Source: Bubalus kerabau (lineage: Eukaryota > Chordata > Mammalia > Artiodactyla > Bovidae). Taken from it: a stretch of 64,000 nt of DNA. A program made the position numbers and the translations under genes. This document shows positions 56,286-64,000 of the stretch, one piece after another (within the stretch, counting starts at the first letter, position 1; every line of letters starts with the position of its first letter). The stretch is from contig NC_073630.1 in the NCBI RefSeq assembly GCF_029407905.1, positions 44,665,001-44,729,000 of the forward strand, written 5' to 3'. The notes below the pieces were generated by a model that made no database searches, was not told the origin of the DNA, and saw only the letters and a program-made list of their open reading frames with translations.

Positions 56286-57353
56286 AGGGCTAGCAATGCT
56301 GCAAAGCTTGACAGATGCAGGGGCCCTGGTAGAACATGGCTTTCTTCAAAGGGCTCCCGTCTTTTCAACCTATTCCAGATCTAGAAAGCTACCTGCTTGT
56401 GTGGGAATCTATCTAGTAGGAACTCTACTTTCTACTCCTTTGGGAAACCTACAAACTCTCAGGTCTCTCTTGCTCCCTAGTGATGCAGAAGCAGGGGAAT
56501 GAAAGTGGCAGGGGCAGGAGTCGGGCAGCAGGCACTGCATAGCTAGTCTATAGGGGAAATTCATTCATTAGGGGATCATATAATGTGCTTGTTGAAAGCA
56601 TATCTGCAATGTTTGGGAGAGAGTTCACACTCAGTAAAGTATCTGTTACCTTTTCATTTTGCAGATGAGAAAATGTTGGTTCCATAGGATCACATGACTG
56701 TCTCCAGGCTCACCTCTCTGGGAATTGATGAAAGTGGGATTTCGGAAAACAAGAAGTCAGAGCTCTCTAGCCACAGAAACCCTAGTTTTTCTCCACACTC
56801 CACTGCTTCTGGTGCGGGGAGCATAATTCAAGTATAAACTTGGCATATCTTCACTCTGACTCACTCACACATGGCAGCTGCTGGTGTTCAAGCAGTGAGC
56901 AGGCTGTTGTCGACCTTGGAAATAGCAGCGAATTTACAGAAATTCTCAACACTGGAGAATTTTCCCCACTACACAGACCTGGGGTTATTATAAATGCAAA
57001 ATATTTAGGGGCAGATTCTCTTAAGTTTGCTATTTTAAAATGTGTTTGTTTGGTACAAGTTGATGTTCTTGGGACAAATGTGTCAAAAAATGTGAGATAA
57101 TGCAACTTGTGTTGAAGCAGAAATGCTAATTAAATCAGTGCAAATGTAAATGATGTTTTACACACTACTGACTTGGAGACTTTGTAAACACCACTCCCCT
57201 ACCTATTCTCTGTGCTGTGTTACATAAAATGCCAATGTTGTATTGGTAGCCTGCTCATTGATCCTCAGTTCTAAGATTTTTTTACTACTATTTCCTGCCT
57301 CCTACTATGCATAAGCTGTATAAAACAACTTGAAGTATTGTAAAGCCACTAAA
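56286..57353. other. Repeat-poor stretch
   Basis: Possible reverse MIR scrap at 56,655-56,770 ('tgcagatgagaaaatgttgg'). At 57,121-57,155 an AT-rich segment with 'atgctaattaaatc' and 'gtgcaaatgtaaatga' looks like homeodomain/POU-type words, which also occur by chance in such DNA. No exon supported. Confidence 0.4.
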
Positions 57354-57532
57354 CCAGTGATTCGCAATCGTGACCTTACATTAGAATCACCTGGCAAGAT
57401 TGTAAAAAATTACAGATATCCTGGCCTTACCTGCAGAGATAATTAATTCATCTTCGATGGATACCAAGCATCATATTTTTAAAAACTTCATAGATGATTC
57501 TAATGTGCAACTAGGTTTGAGAATCGCTGCAC
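57354..57532 (+). repeat. MER5A DNA transposon remnant
   Basis: 'accagtgattcgcaatcgtg', 'ttagaatcacctggcaagat' and 'ggtttgagaatcgctgcact' show both terminal regions and centre of MER5A. Confidence 0.88.
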
Positions 57533-57539
57533 TGTTTTT

Positions 57540-57668
57540 CTGCCTCTGAGCCATTGCACAGCTAAAATTGCTTTCTTTCTCATCTATGAAACTCCCGGTA
57601 ATTCTTCAAAATGCAAAATTCGGAAGCAGCAGTTCCAAGAAGCTCTCCATTGGGTAATGTAGGTCCTC
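57540..57668 (+). repeat. Possible L2 fragment
   Basis: 'ggtaattcttcaaaatgcaa' and 'ccaagaagctctccattggg' resemble internal L2. Confidence 0.4.
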
Positions 57669-57674
57669 ATCCTT

Positions 57675-58015
57675 TTATTTAAAAATTGCTTTATGCACAA
57701 ATGAACTTGTCTATGGAACAGAAGCAGGCTCACAGACACAGAGAACAGACTTGTGGTTCCCAAGGGGGAGAGGTGGTGGGAAACGGATGGAGTGCGAGTT
57801 CAGGGTTAGCAGATGCAAACTAGTATATATAGGATAAAAAACAACCAGATCCTATTGTACAGCATTGGAAACTATATTCAATATCCTATGATAAACCATA
57901 ATGGGAAATAATATGAAAATAAATGTATACACATATATATATATATTCGAATCAATTTGCTGTATAGCAGAAATGAACACATTGTAAATCAATTATATAC
58001 TTCAACTAAAAAATT
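57675..58015 (+). repeat. L1 LINE 3' end
   Basis: 'agacttgtggttcccaaggg', 'caaactagtatatataggat', 'agatcctattgtacagcatt' and 'acttcaactaaaaaatt' are ruminant L1 3' untranslated text to its end. Confidence 0.88.
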
Positions 58016-58110
58016 GCTCTGTGGTTCATCATAATCCTTAAAAAATTTCACCCTACTGTTAATTCCTTGAAAGTGAAGATAGGGAATGAAAGTTATTTTT
58101 AATTTATATC

Positions 58111-58317
58111 TGAGCCTGGTAGGCTGCAGTCCATGGGGTCGCTGAGGGTCGGGCATGACTGAGCGGCTTCAGTTTCAATTTTCACTTTCATCCATTGGAG
58201 AAGGAAATGGCAACCCACTCCAGTGTTCTTGCCTGGAGAATCCCATGGACAGGGGAGCTTGGTTGGCTGCCATCTATGGGGTCGCACAGAGTCAGACACG
58301 ACTGAAATGACTTAGCA
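58111..58317 (+). repeat. Bov-A2 SINE, 5'-truncated
   Basis: Forward copy starting inside the first BovA unit ('gagcctggtaggctgcagtc'), with linker and second unit to 'gaaatgacttagcatg'. It faces a reverse copy 53 bases away. Confidence 0.94.
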
Positions 58318-58370
58318 TGGTGCCTAGATTATCCATATAAGAGCTATATATAAATATGTTAAAGAATGAA

Positions 58371-58641
58371 AGCTGCTGCTAAGACACCTCAGTCGTGTCC
58401 AACTCTGTGCGACCCCATAGACGGCAGCCCACCAGGCTCCCCCGTCCCTGGGATTCTCCAGGCAAGAACACTGGAGTGGGCTGCCATTTCCTTCTCCAAT
58501 GCATGAAAGTGAAAAGTGAAAGTGAAGTTGCTCAGTTGTGTCTGACTCTTCGCGACCCCATGGACTGCAGCCTACCAGGCTCCTCTGTCCAAGGGATTTT
58601 CCAGGCAAGAGTACTGGAGTGGGGTGCCATTGCCTTCTCTG
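58371..58641 (-). repeat. Bov-A2 dimeric SINE
   Basis: Reverse-strand complete Bov-A2 with perfect 10-base duplications, aaagaatgaa, at 58,361-58,370 and 58,642-58,651. Confidence 0.96.
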
Positions 58642-58698
58642 AAAGAATGAATGAGTGAATGATAAAAAGATTATTATAATGGGATTAATACTCTGGGT

Positions 58699-59086
58699 TA
58701 GGGTTAGATTTGATGTTTTTGAACTGTGGTATTGGAGAAGACTCTTGAGAGTCCCTTGGACAGCTAGGAGATCCAACCAGTCCATCCTGAAGGAGATCAG
58801 TCCTGGGTGTTCATTGAAAGGACTGATGCTGAAGCTGAAACTCCAATATTTTGGCCACCTCATGAGAAGAGTTGATTCATTGGAAAAGACCCTGATGCTG
58901 GGAGAGATTGGGAGCAGGATGAGAAGGGGATGACAGAGGATGAGATGGCTGGATGGCATCACCAACTCCATGGACATGAGTTTGGGTGAACTCCGGGAGT
59001 TGGTGATGGACAGGGAGGCCTGGCGTACTGCACTTCATGGGGTCGCAAAGAGTTGGACATGACTGAGCGACTGAACTGAACTGAAA
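58699..59086 (+). repeat. BovB LINE 3' end with target-site duplication
   Basis: Forward, ~390 bases, from about 'gatgtttttgaactgtggta' to 'gactgaactgaactgaaa'. A perfect 9-base duplication, actctgggt, is at 58,690-58,698 and 59,087-59,095. Coding text for the C-terminal end (WCWRRLLRVP-like) is present without a functional start. Confidence 0.96.
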
Positions 59087-59214
59087 ACTCTGGGTACTTG
59101 TCCTGATTCTGCTATTTGTAGATTTTAGTATAACTGATGTCATATCAACTGTAAATAGATTTAAAATGCTATAGTATATAAAGTTGAACACATGCATGTG
59201 TTTTTGACCCACTA

Positions 59215-59735
59215 GCATCACTCATGTTTATATATCCCTCAGAAATGCATATGCATGTTCACAGCAGCACATTTTAAATAGCCACAAACCTGAAATAACC
59301 CAAATGACCACCAATAGTAGAAAAATTAAATAGCATTGATAACAGACTAGGTAAAATGATTATGACCTAGAGTTCACACATAGAATACCATGATGCAATG
59401 ATGTGGATGAATGCATAAAGATAATTTTGAGCTGATGAAGCCAACAACAAAGGAATACACAGTGTATATTTTATATTTACATAGAGATCAAAAGAAAAAA
59501 TGTCATCTCTGCTGTTAGAAATTAGGAAAGTAGTTGCCATAGAAGGAGGGCATAATGAATGGAAGGGAGCATGAGGGTGGTTTCTGGGGTGCTAGTTATA
59601 TTCTCAGTCTACTCAATGGTTACACAAATATGGCCACTTTGTAAAAACCCATCAAATTGTAAATTCCTGACATGGGTATTTTGATGAACATAGATTATGC
59701 TTTAATTTTAAAAAGTTAAAAGGTACTTTGGCATA
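59215..59735 (+). repeat. L1 LINE 3' end (old type)
   Basis: 'gcatgttcacagcagcacat', 'gatgcaatgatgtggatgaa', 'agaaattaggaaagtagttg' and 'gggtattttgatgaacatag' follow the L1 ORF2 end and 3' untranslated region. Confidence 0.75.
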
Positions 59736-59896
59736 AATGATATGAAGTATATACTTATACATTAAGTATCTTCTGTCTAAAACTCAGGAACATTTGGTTC
59801 ATATGTTGGGCAATCTACTTTCCAGATATGGTTTCTCAGATGGAGTCACTGATTACATGGCAGTGTGGATCAATGTTTATTTCTGATTCAATAAGT

Positions 59897-59961
59897 GGGA
59901 GGGAAAAAGAGAGAGGAGGAGGGAGGAAGAGAGAGAGAAGGAAAGAAGGAGGAGAAGAGGA
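59897..59961 (+). repeat. 65-base homopurine tract
   Basis: Uninterrupted A/G run ending two bases before recognisable BovB text. Composed of GGA/GA/GAAA units. Confidence 0.95.
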
Positions 59962-60355
59962 CCATAAAGAAGGCTGAGCACCAAAGAATTGATGCTTTTG
60001 AACTGTGGTGCTGGAGAAGACTCTTGAGAGTCCCTTGGACTGCAAGGAGATCAAATCAGTTAATCCTAAAGGAAATCAATCCTGAATATTCATTGGAAGG
60101 ACTGATGCTGAAACTGAAGCTCCAATACTTTGGCTGCCTGATGGGAAGAGTTGACTCTTTAGAAAAAACCCTGAAGCTGGGACAGATTGAAGGTAGGAGG
60201 AGAAGGGGACAACAAAGAACAGGAATTTTGGATGGCATCACCAACTCAATGTACATGAGTCTGAGCAAGCTCCGGGAGTTGGTGAAGGACAGGGAAGCCT
60301 GGTGTGCTGCAGGTCATGGGGTCACAAAGAGTCAGACATGACTGAGCAACTGAAT
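59962..60355 (+). repeat. BovB LINE 3' end
   Basis: Forward copy from 'ccataaagaaggctgagcac' to 'catgactgagcaactgaata'. No clear duplication; the 5' edge meets the purine tract directly. Confidence 0.94.
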
Positions 60356-61168
60356 AACAACAATGGGGAAGATAAGTGAAATAAAGGATGACTTTATGCT
60401 GTTATGGTAGGCTCTTTGAGTTTGAAAAGATTTAAAAATAAATCATTTAAAATATAAAATGACAGCATTTTGTTGCATGCGCTTTTAGGACTTTCACACA
60501 AAATGTTTATCAAGATGGATAAAAGGCCAAGAGCAGGAACTTCATTCACCAGGAGTATAAGGACAGCTTGCATTCCCTCCCCTTGTTCTTACAGCACTTG
60601 CTATTAGATGCCTGTACATGTGGCAGAAGTGGATTTGCCTCTTGCTTTTGTAACCTAGCAAACCATCCGAGACTTCCAGTGTTCACCCGTATCCTCTCAC
60701 TTGTGGACAAGAGACACTGGATTAGGATAACCAACCCTCTTACCCTCTCGGAGCTTTCATTTCTCTTCCATAGAACAAAGCATTGTACTAGATGACATTC
60801 CCAGTCTTTAACTGAGATCTGCTTAATAATTGAGAGTGTTCCCTTCCTCTTTCAAAGGTGTTGTGGTTTGGAAAGCAAATTATGTGGTCTCACTGCTCAC
60901 TGTTCCCAAGGAATCTTCCAGCATTAGCTTTCTAGACCTCAGTAGCTCTGAAGATGTGAGGCTGGACTCCACAGGACTCAAAACTACACAGCAGAGGCAA
61001 CTGACAGGATGGTAGAATAGAGTTGTTTAAAATGTCAAGATAATCCCTTTTTAGGGATGGGAATTCATTAATAGCCTCATTGGTAATTATTACTTTTCTC
61101 TTTGGGTGGTGGCTGAGAGTGGGGCAGAAGGGAAATGTGGTTAAGCTATTTCAATTTTAAATGTCTCT
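60356..61168. other. Repeat-poor stretch
   Basis: No named repeat apart from a doubtful MIR-like text at 60,700-60,800. Open frames of 60-75 residues on both strands at 60,546-60,795 have no domain. Confidence 0.4.
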
Positions 61169-61179
61169 AGGTTTTTCCT

Positions 61180-61439
61180 TGGAGACGGCGATGGCACCCC
61201 ACTCCAGTACTCTTGTCTGGAAAATCTCATGGACGGAGGAGCCTGGTAGGCTGTAGTCCATGGGGTCACGAAGAGTCGGACATGACTGAGCAACTTCACT
61301 TTCACTTTTCACTTTCATGCATTGGAGAAGGAAATGGGAACCCACTCCAGTGTTCTTGCCTGGAGAATCCCAGAGACGGGGAGCCTGGTGGGCTGCCATC
61401 TATGGGGTCGCACAGAGTCGGACATGACTGAAGCGACTT

Positions 61440-61469
<30 letters not shown>
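61180..61469 (+). repeat. Bov-A2 dimeric SINE with long AGC tail
   Basis: Forward, complete, ending in about ten GCA units (61,441-61,470). A perfect 11-base duplication, aggtttttcct, is at 61,169-61,179 and 61,470-61,480. Confidence 0.97.
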
Positions 61470-61472
<3 letters not shown>

Positions 61473-61480
61473 TTTTTCCT

Positions 61481-63184
61481 ATTTCCAAAAGGTGCATATT
61501 TCCTGGCATATACAAATTTAATATTTTATTTTTAAAATGGTCTGTGTTTAACAGTAATTATCAACTTATGTAGCAATATGTATTATCTTCTATGTGCCAA
61601 GAACTAAAAAGGATCAAGGCAGATTTGTGAAACAAGTAGAAAAGGACAATATCTTCAATCCTTCTGCTTCCCATAATCTTATGGATCCCAATGGGACTCT
61701 CATTTTCTCACACTCATATTCCCCAGTACATCATGGTGCCTCACTTATTCTTGTTTTGTATTCTGCCTAACCTCCCAGGTTATGCAATTCAACCATTCTT
61801 TCCTTGGATCCATTTACCTCCTTGATCTTCCACCATCCTGATCAATGCTACTGACTCAGTAAATCTTACCACCTACTATCTTCTGAATAATGGAAGTCTC
61901 AAGTAATTAAGGTAGTATTATTACATTTTTTTTCTGATTCTGCAATAATCTTATTTTACATGATCTCAGCTAAACTCATGGGACTTTTCATCATTATTTT
62001 TAATAAGTGGTACTTCATTTTCTATCTACTACTCTCATGCCACCAACAAAGAATCAAACTAACATACACAGGAAAGCTATGGCTTTTTCCTTTAATGAAC
62101 AGATCGATGCCATTCATATCCTTTCCAATTTAAAGTCTCTGTATCATTTTTCTGCCTTTCTACTTACCTCCTACAGTGGAGGGAAAAAAAAAAAAAAAAA
62201 AACCATCTTTCTTCTTTCCCAAGTTGCTTTAACACCAACTTGCTTCTGTGCAATTCTTCCTTAAACCATTCCCTTCTACACCATGTAATCTAGCTGGCGT
62301 CCTCAAAATGAAACCAAAGGTACCTGAGGTTCCCCCAAACCATGTGTTTCCAAAGTCAATAACTTTTCTAAGTCCACTTTCACTATCACCAAAGGGAATT
62401 AAAAACTGGACAGCCTGTTCTTGAAATTACCTTTCTTCTTGGCTTCTACTCACAAATTCTTCCTTTTTTATAGGTTCCTATTCTATCTCCTCTACTCTTG
62501 TTTTCTGAAAATATATACCCCTGAACTTAGGTTCTCTGTCTACTCCCTTCTCAAGATGATCGCTCCCATTATCCTCAAAGATCCATAAGCCTTTTTCACA
62601 GGAAGGCCACATTCTGACTCAACATAGAGTGCTGTACAACTCCGTGAAGCACAACATCTGGGCTTGAACACAGCTGGGCGGGCTATGCAAACAGAAACTA
62701 CATCATGGATGAGACTTCCTGACCCAGGCATCTGGCCCCTGCTGGCAGCACCAGCAGGCAAAGCTGTAAGCAGAAGCTGATGCTTCTCAAGGCACCTGTA
62801 GGACTATGGGATGGAGACCTAGGCCAGCAGGAACAACCTCATACACTGAGTTCAGGGAATCTCCAGGATCTTTTAACAATAAACTACTCAAGACAGAATC
62901 TGTGTCGATCTTACAAGGTGGACCATTTAGAAAAGATGGTCAGGTTCCCCAGACTTACTCTTATAAAGTATATCATTGCTGCTCTCTGCTGGTCAAAAGC
63001 ATTATTCTTCTCAATTAAAATTAGCAGAGATGTTATGGGTCAAAGAGGGAAGAAGTAGGGCTTTCAAAATGATGTGGATGGGTGCTAGATAACTACAGTC
63101 ATTTAGATGACTTAGTAGGCTATGATACATATTCTCATGTAGAAAAACTAATTCAGTGAGGATCTATTGAACCACTATGGCAAA
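61481..63184. other. Mostly unassigned; possible internal L2
   Basis: Pyrimidine-rich text at about 62,220-62,560 ('ttcttcttggcttctactca') resembles a worn internal L2. An A run of about 19 is at 62,186-62,203. No exon supported; the open frames at 62,540-63,058 have no domain. Confidence 0.35.
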
Positions 63185-63490
63185 GATGTTCAATTAATCA
63201 CCACTTTTCTCATTGTGGTAAGAACACTTAACATGAGATTACCCTCTTGACAAACATTTAAGTGCATAAGACAGAATTGTTGACTACAGGCACAATACTG
63301 CACAGCAGATTCCTCGAATGTGCTCATCTTATATAAAGGAGCTACATCCTCATTAGGCACAGCTTTCCTCTTCCTCTCCCCACATCCCCTGGCAACCACC
63401 ATTCTACTCTTTGTCTCTATGAGTTTATTTTAGATTCCTCATATAAGCTCAAATCATGCAACATTTGTCCTGTGACTGGCTAGTTTCACT
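63185..63490 (-). repeat. L1 LINE 3' end (old type)
   Basis: Antisense: 'cattgtggtaagaacactta', 'cccctggcaaccaccattct', 'tttgtctctatgagtttatt' and 'acatttgtcctgtgactggc' match the 3' region of old mammalian L1. Confidence 0.85.
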
Positions 63491-63809
63491 AATTAATATT
63501 TATATTTATAGATCTTTAATTACTTAAGCATATGACCTATATCACATATTTCAAGCAATTAGTCACCATTTTTTAGTGCCAAACTTTCTTATTAGCCATT
63601 ATATTTGCATTTTTGCAGGATCATTAACAAGGAAGATTATTATCTTGATATAGGGCAAAATCCTAAAATGTTTTCTGAATCCTGAAATAAGATTAAATTT
63701 AATTATATATATTTGTACAATTTTTTAATTGAAAACTTACTTTTGAAAGTATACCAGTAATTGCTTTTGCTTACTCAAGAATATTTGCATAATAAATGTA
63801 CTGTGCAGT
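63491..63809. other. Unassigned AT-rich stretch
   Basis: Nothing recognised. Confidence 0.4.
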
Positions 63810-64000
63810 GAGTGACAAGGTTCAAAAGCCCTAACACAACAGGTTTTGCCTGGGCTTCTGTCACTTATTAGCCTTGGATCAATTACTGACTATCAGTGAC
63901 CTCAAATTTCTCTTTTGTCATATGGGAAAAGCAATAATACCTGTCTCATGTTGTTTATAAATAGTTATTAAAATATCCCATATTAAGTGTTTAATAGTCC
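63810..64000 (+). repeat. MIR SINE reaching the window edge
   Basis: 'tgcctgggcttctgtcactt', 'attagccttggatcaattac' and 'tcatatgggaaaagcaataa' follow MIR order; the 3' end lies at or beyond the window boundary. Confidence 0.78.

Noticed and set aside
57121..57155. Octamer/homeodomain-like cluster
   Set aside because: Words such as ctaatta and gcaaat are expected by chance in AT-rich DNA; without conservation data this cannot be supported as a regulatory site.
58324..58977. 217-residue reverse open frame
   Set aside because: It reads through a Bov-A2 SINE and then the antisense strand of a BovB 3' end; a chance fusion of repeats.
59895..60341. 148-residue forward open frame
   Set aside because: Its start is the translated purine tract (Lys/Glu/Arg-rich) and the remainder is the BovB C-terminal end; there is no independent gene.

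Overview
This is a gene-free stretch of a ruminant (pecoran, most likely bovid) nuclear genome. The assignment rests on repeats: about 25 Bov-tA/BovA-type SINEs, nine Bov-A2 dimers (some partial), eight BovB (RTE-type) LINE fragments, three CHR-type tRNA-Glu SINEs and ruminant L1 3' ends, over an older mammalian layer of MIR, L2, MER5A and MaLR (MLT1-like) LTRs. Cattle, sheep, goat, buffalo and other bovids cannot be told apart from this. No host protein-coding exon, RNA gene, CpG island, CRISPR array or operon-like structure could be supported. The sequence is AT-rich, and long open frames almost always coincide with BovB reverse transcriptase or with SINE read-through.

Layout. 1-14,000: AT-rich sequence with L2, MIR, an L1 3' tandem at 6,840-7,080 and about a dozen young SINEs, several inside older repeats with clear target-site duplications (TSDs). 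14,000-21,000: two MLT1-like LTRs nearby, a cluster of four Bov-tA SINEs at 16.3-17.7 kb, and a duplicated-looking L2 region at 17.3-18.6 kb. 21,000-29,000: MIR broken by L1, an L1 broken by a SINE, and the repeat-poor block 24.7-26.1 kb. 29,377-31,555: two BovB copies inside an antisense L1. 33,830-34,590: an unassigned, GC-richer block. 35,574-37,067: the longest BovB copy. 39-44.5 kb: a TG/CG microsatellite, SINEs, MIR and MER5A. 47.4-50.1 kb: three MaLR-type LTRs, one split by a CHR SINE. 52-54.6 kb: a MER5A split by a SINE, then a BovB with an internal deletion. 57-61.5 kb: L1, an inverted Bov-A2 pair, two BovB 3' ends and a 65-base purine tract. 61.5-64 kb: old L2-like, L1 and MIR remnants.

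How the elements relate. BovB supplies the only recognisable coding remnants. Three copies keep the YADD reverse-transcriptase motif, but each is broken by frameshifts, stops or deletions and none is complete. SINE tails and heads, TSDs and host elements give a relative order of insertions: MIR/L2/MER5A/MaLR first, then L1 and CHR, then BovB and Bov-type SINEs. I found no previously undescribed functional system. The most unusual items are a 48-base duplication flanking one SINE, a duplication flanking nothing but a poly(A)-like insert, a close inverted Bov-A2 pair, a perfect alternating purine-pyrimidine tract, and the L1/BovB/BovB nest. Repeat family names come from recall of consensus sequences, not from a database search; boundaries are good to a few bases where a TSD is given and to roughly 10-30 bases elsewhere.
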